Source of the DNA: Legionella micdadei
Lineage (GTDB): Bacteria > Pseudomonadota > Gammaproteobacteria > Legionellales > Legionellaceae
Direction: 5' to 3'
Assembly (NCBI RefSeq): GCF_000953635.1
Contig: NZ_LN614830.1
Span: 1,479,001-1,543,000 of the forward strand
DNA: 64,000 nt
Of the stretch, positions 1 through 8,748 are shown piece by piece; the first letter of the stretch is position 1; the number at the start of each line of letters is the position of its first letter. Position numbers and translations under genes: made by a program. A model generated the notes under the pieces. That model worked only from the letters and a program-made list of their open reading frames with translations. It was not told the DNA's origin and did not search any database.

Positions 1-907
1 AAAGTCCAGGAATATCCAGTATTTTTAAGTTATTTTCAATGGCGAGGTTAATTTGCTCTCGCGCTTCGGGTGTAAATGGCTGCTCGCCTGCTAAACAAGC
101 TTTTGCATAGTCAAAAAGGGCGTGATGCTTAAATTTAAAAATAAAACGTTCATAGAACGCTTCTGAAGGAGAAAGGATTTTGAGCATCTGATGAAGGCAG
201 CGCTCACTGCAAGTTCCAGATAATTGCCCTCCGGTATAACCATATTCAGGAATAAGGTATTCAACCTCTTTACCACCAATATAACTTATTCTTGGGAGAA
301 TCCTTTGATAGAGTACTTTTTCTGTTATTGCTCTTTTTTGGTGCGCGATTGGCAGTTGCGGCCGCAAAATTTGCCCAATAAATGCAGCAAGCTCAGCTTT
401 TTCTTTGGCCGAGTTTGGTGTAGGAAAATGCCAAGCTTTTACAGGATTATAGAGCTCTTTTTTTCGACTTGATTTTTTGTGATGGTATTCAATCCCAGCG
501 CCAGCATTGATGGCTGTAAACAGATACCCGTCCACTGTGCGAGTGAACTGGTAAATCATCGCATGACCACCTTCCTGATCTTTCCATCCACCTGGAAGAT
601 GTATCTTTTGCCCTACGCTTAAACTTGTGATATCTGCCGTGATTTGCTTTCCTAGCGTGTCTATTAGTTTGTCAACAGGTAAGGATGGATTATAGAGTTT
701 TTTCTCAATTTCAAGGAGATAGTCCATGTCCTGTAGCAAGTGATTATACTCAGCAGGAAATAGCTCTCCTTGGCTACTCATACAATCTAAATATTGCTTA
801 AGATAACCAATCGTATTGCTGAAAAAATTGCCTTGAAGCCCGTAGGTGCCAGAGAGATTGGCGTCATTCTGAATGTGGGCGAATAAAGAAGCATCAATCT
901 TTGTCAT
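1..907 (-). CDS. Unknown protein, 3' end cut by window edge
   Basis: An open frame runs on the minus strand from ATG at 907 to the window edge, about 302 codons with no stop. I do not recognise the family with certainty. The protein begins MTKIDASLFAHIQ and has no signal peptide. Two segments look conserved: one around residues 104-143 (LPGGWKD, GGHAM with His115, INAGAG with Asn134, EYHH), and one around 231-240 (GTCSERCLHQ, Cys233 at the start of a helix). A His strand, an Asn/Gly turn and then a helix-capping Cys would suit a thiol hydrolase with permuted motif order, but this is inference. It is divergent from the gene at 1099, with a 191-bp AT-rich gap between. It may be a secreted effector given its neighbours. 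The frame is reliable and the function is open. Confidence 0.75.
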   Translation of the reverse strand, partial: MTKIDASLFAHIQNDANLSGTYGLQGNFFSNTIGYLKQYLDCMSSQGELFPAEYNHLLQDMDYLLEIEKKLYNPSLPVDKLIDTLGKQITADITSLSVGQKIHLPGGWKDQEGGHAMIYQFTRTVDGYLFTAINAGAGIEYHHKKSSRKKELYNPVKAWHFPTPNSAKEKAELAAFIGQILRPQLPIAHQKRAITEKVLYQRILPRISYIGGKEVEYLIPEYGYTGGQLSGTCSERCLHQMLKILSPSEAFYERFIFKFKHHALFDYAKACLAGEQPFTPEAREQINLAIENNLKILDIPGL

Positions 908-1098
908 TTTTATGCTCAGATAGGGTTGTTGAGTAACAGCCGAAACATTATAAGTGATAAACCTTAAGCAAATATTATGAGAGTGAACATTCAATAAATT
1001 TACATAACAACTAAAAACTGGCTAATTTGTTAATATTTTCTTAATTTATGGTTGGTAAATTACGAGGCAATCTGATAATTAATTTTTGGTAAGTTGCC

Positions 1099-2436
1099 AT
1101 GTTTTATAAAAGAGAAAGAACAAACCAGCATAAAAGAAATGAAAAACCATCTTCACCCTCTTTGAAAGTAGAAGACGGTAGACATCAGTCTTCTGAAAAT
1201 AAAATTCCTGTCTCTTCTTTAAATAATTCAGACAGGCACCGTACGTTGCTTGCGGAGCAGGAAGTAGTTGCACCCTCCTCGGAAAATCAAGGAAAACGCC
1301 CGGCTTATCCTTCTTCGCCAAGTGATGTTTTATCCATTCGTGGTTACCATCGCCGTGTGCGCTTTTACTCAACCGCTCCAGTAAGCCAGAGAATTGATCC
1401 CCTCGCAGAAATCCGCCAAATCGCTGTCGAACTGGAATGCGCTGACTGGTCCAGAGAATTACAGGAGCGAGTAAGTTCCCTAGGGAGTGTAAGTTTTAAG
1501 ACGGATAGCTACTTTGTGCAAACTAAAGATAGTCGAGATTGCGTGAGGGAGTTTTTTAAATTTTTGATACAACGGAAAGAAATTTTAAAAGAGATAGAAA
1601 AATGTATCCAGAGTAAGCAAAAATTTCTTTCTAATGGCGAGGAGGATGTTTGGCCAGGCTGTATTTCATTCGTAACGAGTATGCTAGATGATAAATCTGT
1701 TTGTTTTGTTGCTCTTTCCCGAGATGCAAATGGAAGTGACACAAAGTTATTAAAACTGTTAGATGAACTCGCTAAAGACTTAAATTTAGGACAAAGAGGG
1801 AGACAAGGTAAATATTGTTATGCAGTGGTTATGGAAACCAGCAGAAGTTTTAAAACGATTATGCAAGGATTAACAGGAAAGACACGAACTTGTGCTGAGT
1901 ATGATTTTGGCTCACTGCTAAGCAAGCTCTATGTCGAATATGGAAAGAGATTGAAGGTCGAAGGATGCTCTAATGCTTTCCTATTCCATTATGAGCAAGA
2001 AACAGAAATCCAGTACAAAAAGGATATGAGAGGTAGAACCATGACTAATGTAACGGTTCGTGATACCTATAATTCTTCGGTCAGAAGAAGGGCAGGTAAT
2101 ACTGAAATTAGTATTGTCGGTGGCCAAAAGGTTACACTCATCCCTTGTTGTTCTGTATGTCAACACAACAAAAGCAATTTTTTTGCCGTATTGATTAGTT
2201 TCCAAGAAGAAGGGGAAAAATTTCGCCAAATTCAGCGAGAAAGTGATATACTTCAGGAGACTGAAGTAGCTTCGGAGCAGTCAAGCGCATCCGAAAAGAA
2301 ATCCAAGCGCTTATCAACCGGGATTACTGGCTTGAAAGGGAACAGCATGAATAGCTTCCTAACCAATGTCAGTCCAAGCTTGATGATGAAGCAAGAAGAG
2401 GATGACGAATCTCAAGAGATTCTGGTCTACAGTTGA
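1099..2436 (+). CDS. Candidate Dot/Icm effector with deaminase-type zinc motif
   Basis: A 445-residue soluble protein without signal peptide or membrane segments. The first 100 residues are polar, basic and probably disordered. In the second half there is Cys265-Ala-Glu267, then about 80 residues later Pro349-Cys-Cys-Ser-Val-Cys354. A (H/C)xE motif followed by Pro-Cys-x-x-Cys is the zinc and catalytic signature of the cytidine-deaminase-like fold. Here the second motif has one extra Cys, so the fit is good but not exact. The last 20 residues are acidic (QEEDDESQE), like the Glu-rich E-block in C-terminal signals of Legionella type IV effectors. No strong ribosome binding site precedes ATG 1099. 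A separate TPR gene follows 66 bp downstream. The function assignment is inference from motifs. Confidence 0.8.
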   Translation: MFYKRERTNQHKRNEKPSSPSLKVEDGRHQSSENKIPVSSLNNSDRHRTLLAEQEVVAPSSENQGKRPAYPSSPSDVLSIRGYHRRVRFYSTAPVSQRIDPLAEIRQIAVELECADWSRELQERVSSLGSVSFKTDSYFVQTKDSRDCVREFFKFLIQRKEILKEIEKCIQSKQKFLSNGEEDVWPGCISFVTSMLDDKSVCFVALSRDANGSDTKLLKLLDELAKDLNLGQRGRQGKYCYAVVMETSRSFKTIMQGLTGKTRTCAEYDFGSLLSKLYVEYGKRLKVEGCSNAFLFHYEQETEIQYKKDMRGRTMTNVTVRDTYNSSVRRRAGNTEISIVGGQKVTLIPCCSVCQHNKSNFFAVLISFQEEGEKFRQIQRESDILQETEVASEQSSASEKKSKRLSTGITGLKGNSMNSFLTNVSPSLMMKQEEDDESQEILVYS

Positions 2437-2502
2437 TCCCAGACTTAATTTCTCGCTGAATTTGGCATCTCTAATAATTACCACCTAATCGGGACGGATG
2501 TT

Positions 2503-3582
2503 ATGGGGCCAGAAGAAAGCGTGTTATCGAGTGCAAGAGAATTGGATAGTCATGGAAGATTCTCGGAGATAACTGAGTTAGCAGGAGTAGATATCCCTAT
2601 TTGTGATCAACCTGAAATGGATTTCTATCTAGGAAAGAGCTATTTTGCTTTAGGGGAATTTGAAGAAGCTGAGGCTCGTCTATCCCGCTCCTTGAGTGCG
2701 TTAACACCAGGGAGCAATCTGAAGCTTTATATTCAAGCAGCGCTTTATCTCGGTGCGTGCTTTTTACGAATGAATGACTACCCTGAAAGCATCATCCGCC
2801 TCAATATGGCAGCAAGCCTTTTTGAGACAATACCAGAAAATGATAAAGATGATGAACTGCTCAAATTCGGTACCCAAATTTATTTCTATTTAGCTCAGAA
2901 TCTTAGGTTTGAAAATAACTACGAAGAAGCAATACGGGTTTTATTTAATGCACTCACCCTTTGCGAAAAATCGGGTGATCAAGCTGATGATAGGGCTCCT
3001 ATCTTATTAGAGATTGGGGTTAATTGTAATTTGGCAAAAAAATATAAGCAGGCCGAATCGTTGCTCCAGGCTGCAATAGAGTTATTGAATGACAACGCAG
3101 AAGAAAATAAATATTTGATTGCAGATTTGAAACAGCAGCTTGGCCTTTCTTTGCTTAAACAAAATCGTGTGAACCCCGCCATTGAAGCTTTTACCAATGC
3201 ATTGATGGTGTACTCTGAATCTCATGAAGCAGCCGGAGAAAATGCAGCTGATATCGCCTCTGCTCAATTTATGTTGGGTATTTGTTACTTAAGGCAGCGG
3301 AACCATAGGGAGGCTGACAAATATCTGCAACAAGCCCTTGCTGTTTTTAGTAATCCCAATCTCCCTTTTGATGAATTAAAGCAAGCGTGTGCTTTCATAA
3401 AATGGGTAGCTCAAGATGAAAGGGCAAATATAACCCTTACATTCCAAGCTACTCATAATAATAGCTCCTTTCGAAAACTTGAAAAGGTACTTGAAGCAAT
3501 TAATCGATTTGACATCGAAGCGGGTGCATGCTTAGACAAAATTGACGAAGCCTATTCTCTTGAAGCTGGACGTCTTTTTTAA
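2503..3582 (+). CDS. TPR-repeat protein
   Basis: A 359-residue protein made mostly of tetratricopeptide-type helix pairs, with no signal peptide. Repeats with the usual small/aromatic spacing can be seen at about residues 42-75 (YLGKSYFALGEFEEAEARL), 80-112, 127-160 (FYLAQNLRFENNYEEAIRV), 168-200, 210-245 and 255-288 (MLGICYLRQRNHREADKYL). TPR arrays mediate protein-protein contacts and imply no enzymatic activity. It follows the deaminase-motif gene in the same direction after 66 bp and may be co-transcribed with it. TPR and Sel1-type proteins are common among Legionella effectors and effector partners, but nothing here proves secretion. The start at 2503 lacks a clear ribosome binding site. 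Confidence 0.85.
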   Translation: MGPEESVLSSARELDSHGRFSEITELAGVDIPICDQPEMDFYLGKSYFALGEFEEAEARLSRSLSALTPGSNLKLYIQAALYLGACFLRMNDYPESIIRLNMAASLFETIPENDKDDELLKFGTQIYFYLAQNLRFENNYEEAIRVLFNALTLCEKSGDQADDRAPILLEIGVNCNLAKKYKQAESLLQAAIELLNDNAEENKYLIADLKQQLGLSLLKQNRVNPAIEAFTNALMVYSESHEAAGENAADIASAQFMLGICYLRQRNHREADKYLQQALAVFSNPNLPFDELKQACAFIKWVAQDERANITLTFQATHNNSSFRKLEKVLEAINRFDIEAGACLDKIDEAYSLEAGRLF

Positions 3583-3808
3583 ATAACACCGGGCTTTTGG
3601 CACTTTGCCCTAATAGTTAAACCTCCTCCTGCTTGATCATTAAGATCGATTCCACATAACCAATCCATAAGTAAATCATCTGGTTATGCATCACTTATGT
3701 ATCCTATAGCAATACATTCATTTATCATGAGATTAATTTAATTAAATTAATTGCAAAATTATTATAAAAAAATTAAAATTATTTCATGCATCTCTTGGAG
3801 TAACGCAA

Positions 3809-4438
3809 ATGAATGAATTTTTGGCGGTAACTTTAGTCATCATCTTAGCAGCAATCTCACCAGGCCCCGATTTTGCGCTAGTTATTAAGAATTCATTGCA
3901 ATTCAATCGAAAAAGCGGGGTTTTAACTGCCTTAGGGATTTCGGGTAGCCTTTTAATTCATTCAATTTATTGCATTTTAGGCTTAGCTATTATTATTGCG
4001 CATTCCTTATGGTTATTCAGTTTCATAAAGTACTTAGGCGCTTTGTATTTAATTTATTTGGGGATAAAAAGTTTAAGAGCCACGCGTGAGGAAAAATTCG
4101 AGGTTAAAGAAGAAATTACAGCTCCTAAGCCCCTGATTCCTTCTAAATTTTTCTTGCAAGGATTGTTGTGCAATTTACTCAATCCGAAAGCAATCATGTT
4201 TATAATCGCTTTTTTTACGCTTATTGTTAAACCCGAAATGCCCTGGTCAGTTCAGTTTGGTTATTGTATCGAAATTACCTTGATTCATTTTGCCTGGTTT
4301 ACCTGCCTATCCACGCTCATTACCTATCGACATGTAAGGGAAAAAATTAGCAAGATTGAATACTATGTCATTAAAGCCATGGGGGTGGTTTTAATTGGGT
4401 TTGGAGCAAGAATCGCTACATTAAAAATGGTAATGTAA
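3809..4438 (+). CDS. LysE/RhtB-family amino-acid exporter
   Basis: A 209-residue integral membrane protein of the LysE/RhtB translocator family, which exports amino acids or similar small metabolites across the inner membrane. The N-terminus carries the family signature ISPGPDFALVIKNSL at about residues 16-30. Six hydrophobic segments can be counted, with the usual cytoplasmic loop around residues 90-112 and LLCNLLNPKAIMF near residue 120. Length is normal for the family. GGAG lies about nine bases before the ATG. It is followed after 27 bp by a MarR-GNAT gene on the same strand, so regulator and exporter may form one unit, perhaps for export of a compound the acetyltransferase also modifies. 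The substrate cannot be read from sequence. Confidence 0.9.
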   Translation: MNEFLAVTLVIILAAISPGPDFALVIKNSLQFNRKSGVLTALGISGSLLIHSIYCILGLAIIIAHSLWLFSFIKYLGALYLIYLGIKSLRATREEKFEVKEEITAPKPLIPSKFFLQGLLCNLLNPKAIMFIIAFFTLIVKPEMPWSVQFGYCIEITLIHFAWFTCLSTLITYRHVREKISKIEYYVIKAMGVVLIGFGARIATLKMVM

Positions 4439-4465
4439 GCCAACTATTTTGATGGAGAAGTCGTG

Positions 4466-5425
4466 ATGAAAAAAGTCCAGGTTAATGAGTTAAGGCATTT
4501 CTCTCGTAAATTAGTACGAGAGCTAGGGATGCTTGAACTAAACAAAACACGTTCAAATAGAACACCACAGCATTGGCATGCATTAATTGAAATCCATAAC
4601 GAACCCAATATTACTACCACCAAGTTAGGCGGATTATTACTACTCACTAATTCAACAATCTCTCGAATTGTGGGCTCATTGGTTAAAGAAGGGTTAGTGA
4701 CTTCAACCCCCGGAATTGATAAACGGGAGAATTTTTTGCAGATAACAGAAGATGGGTTATCTGAAATCAATTATATCGATCATTTTTCTAACACAAAAAT
4801 CTTAGGCGCCCTAGAGTTTCTGACAAAAACGGAACAAGTTGAGATTGTTGAGGCTATAAAAAAATACTCTGGGGCTTTAGAAAAAAGTAGGATTTTACGG
4901 AATCAAGTTAAAATTCATACATTATCTACTTCTCGTTCCTTACGAAAACAAATCATCAACATGATCGAAAATATTCAAAAAAATGAATTCGCTATTCCAA
5001 TAACGTCGGATATTAACGCCTGTATTTTAAAAGCGGAAACTGAATTTTATTATCACAATTCTTATAATTTCTGGTATGCCGTTAATGATGAAGGACAGAT
5101 TATTGGCAGTATTGGTTTAAAAAAGTTGAATAACGAGCAGGCGGAAATTAAAAAATTTTTTGTACATCATCAATACCGGGGCAAAAAGGTTTCGCAAAAA
5201 TTGATGAAAAACTTACTTAAGGCTACTGTAAAACACCAATTTAAAGAATTATTTTTAGGCACAGTAGATACGCTGCTAGCAGCTCAGCGTTTCTACGAAA
5301 AATGTGGTTTTAATCTAATTCGCAAAGAGAGTTTGCCTAAAGAATTTGTATTATGCCCATTAGATAATGTTTTTTTCAAAGCAAAATCGAGTGACTTGTT
5401 AAAGATCTTCTCTGAATGTGGATGA
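4466..5425 (+). CDS. MarR-type regulator fused to GNAT acetyltransferase
   Basis: A 319-residue two-domain protein. Residues 1-145 form a MarR-like winged helix (TTKLGGLLLLTNSTISRIVG is the recognition region, followed by a wing with DKRENF). Residues 150-319 are a GNAT N-acetyltransferase; the acetyl-CoA loop is seen as HHQYRGKKVSQKLMKNL near residue 235, followed by AAQRFYEKCGF. Proteins of this architecture act as regulators, acetyltransferases or both; the acceptor is unknown. The frame is open from GTG 4463, but ATG 4466 is better placed behind the GGAG at 4454-4457. The 3' end overlaps the end of the minus-strand small membrane gene by 27 bp. It probably forms a unit with the LysE-type gene upstream. 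Confidence 0.88.
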   Translation: MKKVQVNELRHFSRKLVRELGMLELNKTRSNRTPQHWHALIEIHNEPNITTTKLGGLLLLTNSTISRIVGSLVKEGLVTSTPGIDKRENFLQITEDGLSEINYIDHFSNTKILGALEFLTKTEQVEIVEAIKKYSGALEKSRILRNQVKIHTLSTSRSLRKQIINMIENIQKNEFAIPITSDINACILKAETEFYYHNSYNFWYAVNDEGQIIGSIGLKKLNNEQAEIKKFFVHHQYRGKKVSQKLMKNLLKATVKHQFKELFLGTVDTLLAAQRFYEKCGFNLIRKESLPKEFVLCPLDNVFFKAKSSDLLKIFSECG

Positions 5426-5626
5426 GTGATAATGTTCATGTGCAGAACCGCCCATTGAAGTAGAGAAAACGTAAGTGAACAGCGTAGCCACAATGAGGAA
5501 GGCCAATAAGGCAAGAATTAGGCTGAGAGTCGGTCTATTTTTGTTCTTTCTTCGCTGAAAAACAAAATCTAGGCTTAGAACAATAAGCAGAATAGCAATC
5601 AGGAAAAGAATAACCCAAGTTAACAT
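5399..5626 (-). CDS. Small two-helix membrane protein
   Basis: A 75-residue protein with two hydrophobic helices, at residues 2-22 and about 34-56, separated by a basic loop (QRRKNKNRP). A short C-terminal tail carries several His residues (AHEHYHSS). A good ribosome binding site, GAGGGA, sits about six bases before the ATG at 5626, which supports real translation. The last nine codons overlap the end of the MarR-GNAT gene on the other strand. I do not recognise a family. Topology with a basic central loop suggests both termini outside the cytoplasm. The His-rich tail might bind metal, which is speculation. Confidence 0.6.
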   Translation of the reverse strand: MLTWVILFLIAILLIVLSLDFVFQRRKNKNRPTLSLILALLAFLIVATLFTYVFSTSMGGSAHEHYHSSTFREDL

Positions 5627-5857
5627 GCTATCCCTCGCTGTGTAGTGAATTTAAGATTAATTTTCCAGAGTATAGCAATTAAATTTAGAAAATATAAACC
5701 CAAAGATTGGGGTAAATTAGGATGCTTCGTTATACAACTGCATATTTAGGGAATATTTAAGGGTGAGTGGTTAATTTGTAAAGGAGATAAAGTGCAGCTA
5801 AGAAAAGAAAACAGTCTGTATCAACGTTATCATGAGCGGTGATTCCTTGTCCGTTTC

Positions 5858-5877
5858 TAGACTATAATATGAGTCTA
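5858..5877. promoter_or_regulatory. Palindrome over a possible -10 box
   Basis: TAGACT and AGTCTA form a perfect 6-bp dyad separated by eight bases. A TATAAT hexamer lies at 5863-5868, inside the dyad, about 30 bp before the start of the esterase/beta-lactamase gene. This is the arrangement of an operator overlapping a promoter. No good -35 box lies 16-18 bp upstream, so the promoter itself is weakly supported. Confidence 0.3.
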
Positions 5878-5897
5878 TTGGTTTTAAATTAATTAAC

Positions 5898-8537
5898 ATG
5901 CCTGAGTCCATTAAAATGGCTGTTGTTGGAGAAAGCGCCGGGCTTGTCGAAGTGATTGTTGATAATACTTCGTCTGAGATTATGGTGACGTTTGTCTACA
6001 CACCAGATACCAAAATACCTCCCCCAAATGAAATGTTATTAGGTTACCACGACGAATTCGGACAAGAGCATTCTGTCTCGATGGCTAAAGGGAATAACGG
6101 TCAGTGGGTTGCAAGTAGATTGATGGCACCCAATGAGAGTAGCGATTTTTATATGCATCCGAACGTTAAGCCGGGAGATTTAAAACAAAAACCTAATATC
6201 ATTAATAAAGTTGCATTATCGGATGGGAAAATTCTTTGGGCTGTGTACGAAAATCCAGAATTACCAGAAGAGATGAAGGGGACTATACACAAACGCGTAT
6301 TGAATGCAGAGGGTGTTTTAAGTGATCCGGTGGATGAGTCTTATCGATTACAACCTGGGGAACATATTGTAGAAGTGTATTTACCTGCAGGATTTAATGC
6401 TTCAGAACCTAAAGAATACAATATTGAGGTGATGTTGGATGGCGACATGCACTTACGGCAAGATGCTTTCGGTAACGGCATGGGTACTAAAACTATTTTT
6501 GATAATCTCATTGCTGAAGGAAAAATGGAACCTGTTGTTGCCGTATTTATTCCACCTACACCACCTACTTGGGAAGAAGGGGGATGGGTCTCTATGCCTA
6601 GGCTCAAAGAATATGGCTGTAGTCCAGAGACTGATGCGATGCTAGCCAAAATTCCAAGTGCACTGAAGCGAGCAGGTATTCCAGTCACGAAAGACCCTCA
6701 AAAAATTGGATTATGTGGGCAAAGTATGGGGGGCCTGCAAGCTGTATACACGGCTATGATGCATCCTGATGTATATGGCCAAGTAATTGCCCAATCCCCT
6801 TCCCTTTGGTGGGGCCCTTCATCTGAACGATTAAGCGACAAAGAGGTTGATGTACCTGTGCGCTACGAAGACGATCGAACTTGGCGCGCCCCCTTAACAA
6901 ATACAGAAGAGCAGCAGTATTTATTACGCATGCTAAAGACAGGATATGATGTGTTTTCCAAGCAAGTAGTGCCCAAAGGCGAGGTCAATGTCTATCTTCA
7001 AGCTGGAATTCAAGAAACCGGTGAGCATGGAGGTGAACCGGTGACTCCAGCGACGATATTATTGGCCCGAGAGCTAAATACCGAATGTAGGCTTCATCCA
7101 GGAGGGCATGCTTCAGAGCCTTGGTCGGCTGGGCTTGCTTTACTCTTGCCCCAGGCACACCCCAACTTGGTTACGGCAAAAAATATTGACTTTAAGGTTT
7201 ATGAAGTTGATGAAATTAATGGGATAACCCGGGAGTCGACTCAACAATTAACGGCGTCAGCTAAGATTCCAGGAGCAGCTATTGCATCTTATAGCCATGA
7301 TAGTCAAGAGGCTATTCTAACCATGTCGGTTGGGAAGACCCTTGGAGGGGGGGAGTTTCCTTCTAGTCCTGTGGACGCCAATACAGTTTTTAGTGCAGCT
7401 TCCCTCAGTAAACCGGTGTTTGCTTATTTAGTCTTAAAACTGATAGAGAGTAATAAGGCTAAGGAGGCTAAACATGGGTTAGGAGAATTTAGCACCGAAT
7501 TTAATTTAAAAACCCCTCTATATTCAGTATTTCAGCGCCAGGATGGCGAAATAATACCTGATGATGAAAATCCTTTTCTTAAAAAATTTGCCCCTGAACA
7601 CTGGGATTGGGCAAAACGATTGAATGCTGAAATGGTTCTATCGCATAGGACTGGATTACATATTGTTGATAAAGAGCCATTTCGATTCCAATTCGAGCCA
7701 GGTGCAAACTACGCCTATTCAGGACCAGGTATTGATTGTTTGCAAACGGCAATTGAACAATTGACCGGCACCAATTTGCAAACATTAGCTCAGGAAAACG
7801 TGTTCGGGCCTCAAGCTTTAAATATGCCTAATAGTACTTATGGACCTGAATCCATCGCTGCAAATAGCCTAAAAACTACCGCCGCAGAGTATGCAAAATT
7901 AATAACAACCTGGATTAACGATGATAAATTGAATTATGCATTTCAACCGGTTGAACCTATTTATTCCATGAAAGAAGACTATTTCCCTTTCTCAGAAGAT
8001 AAGCTCGTTGAGGAGGTAGTGGTTCAGGACATTGACAGAGAGCGGGTAACTTGGGGATTGGGAATAGGGCTGGTAAAAAATGAGCGAGGAGACACAATAG
8101 GGGCTTATCACACAGGTGATATGAATGAGTGGAGAGCAGGTTTTGGTGCACAAATCAATCCAGAAACGAAACGCTGCGTAGCAACCTCTGTTTATTGTGC
8201 CAATTCCTGCAATGGGCACATACTTGCGGAGCATATCCTGCCTAAAGCATTAGCGCCTGCACTTAATTATTTTTTCCCGACTTACGGCTTTGCTAGGAGC
8301 ATTGAAGAGTTGGATGGAACCCATTTCTTTGGGACCAACCCCAAAATTTTAAATTCCGAATTAAGAGAAAAAGCTTACCAAACAAAAACGGTCACACACC
8401 ATCATAAAGAGCAATTACAAAAATTAAAGGCTGAGGATTCCCGTTATGTACCTGGCGGGGCTTTATCCTCTGAGATGGAAAGCCAGCACCAATTTACTCC
8501 AACTCCCACCACTCCTAAGCCACCAGGGGGGAAGTAA
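5898..8537 (+). CDS. Esterase fused to beta-lactamase-family serine hydrolase
   Basis: An 879-residue protein joining two serine hydrolases. Residues 1-120 look like the N-terminal domain of enterochelin-esterase-type proteins. Residues 150-420 form an alpha/beta-hydrolase of the esterase-D/Fes type, with nucleophile elbow GQSMG (Ser276) and a likely catalytic His404 in GGHASEPW. Residues 450-800 are a class C beta-lactamase/carboxypeptidase-like domain, with SLSK (Ser502, Lys505), YSG at 607-609 in place of Tyr-x-Asn, and HTG at 738-740 in place of KTG. The C-terminus is Pro/Thr-rich. There is no signal peptide, so it is probably cytoplasmic or exported by another route. It stands alone between a minus-strand gene and an ABC-F gene. 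No clear ribosome binding site precedes the ATG. Substrates are unknown. Confidence 0.85.
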   Translation: MPESIKMAVVGESAGLVEVIVDNTSSEIMVTFVYTPDTKIPPPNEMLLGYHDEFGQEHSVSMAKGNNGQWVASRLMAPNESSDFYMHPNVKPGDLKQKPNIINKVALSDGKILWAVYENPELPEEMKGTIHKRVLNAEGVLSDPVDESYRLQPGEHIVEVYLPAGFNASEPKEYNIEVMLDGDMHLRQDAFGNGMGTKTIFDNLIAEGKMEPVVAVFIPPTPPTWEEGGWVSMPRLKEYGCSPETDAMLAKIPSALKRAGIPVTKDPQKIGLCGQSMGGLQAVYTAMMHPDVYGQVIAQSPSLWWGPSSERLSDKEVDVPVRYEDDRTWRAPLTNTEEQQYLLRMLKTGYDVFSKQVVPKGEVNVYLQAGIQETGEHGGEPVTPATILLARELNTECRLHPGGHASEPWSAGLALLLPQAHPNLVTAKNIDFKVYEVDEINGITRESTQQLTASAKIPGAAIASYSHDSQEAILTMSVGKTLGGGEFPSSPVDANTVFSAASLSKPVFAYLVLKLIESNKAKEAKHGLGEFSTEFNLKTPLYSVFQRQDGEIIPDDENPFLKKFAPEHWDWAKRLNAEMVLSHRTGLHIVDKEPFRFQFEPGANYAYSGPGIDCLQTAIEQLTGTNLQTLAQENVFGPQALNMPNSTYGPESIAANSLKTTAAEYAKLITTWINDDKLNYAFQPVEPIYSMKEDYFPFSEDKLVEEVVVQDIDRERVTWGLGIGLVKNERGDTIGAYHTGDMNEWRAGFGAQINPETKRCVATSVYCANSCNGHILAEHILPKALAPALNYFFPTYGFARSIEELDGTHFFGTNPKILNSELREKAYQTKTVTHHHKEQLQKLKAEDSRYVPGGALSSEMESQHQFTPTPTTPKPPGGK

Positions 8538-8688
8538 TAGTTCAGTCCACTCTTAAAAATCAGATTGTTGACACGAGTAATCTTGTTCTTTAAAATTGTA
8601 ACATTTTTCTTTACAGAACGTCTAAAAGTAGGTTTAAGAAATCATGAAAATTACATCTTAGGTAAGCCCGATCTAAAGGGCAAAGGTA

Positions 8689-8717
8689 ACAAAGTCATTT
8701 TTGGCTTTGTGTTTTTT
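8689..8717 (+). terminator. Weak hairpin followed by a T run
   Basis: ACAAAG and CTTTGT pair around a 10-base loop, followed by GTTTTTT. It lies between the esterase/lactamase gene and the ABC-F gene, where a terminator is expected. The stem is only 6 bp and AT-rich, so support is modest. Confidence 0.35.
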
Positions 8718-8748
8718 ACTGTCCTGTAGACATACTTAAGAGTAAATC

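Noticed and set aside
3583..3808. Possible terminator (GGGC/GCCC around 3590-3611) after the TPR gene
   Set aside because: The stem is 4 bp with a long loop and no T run; not convincing.
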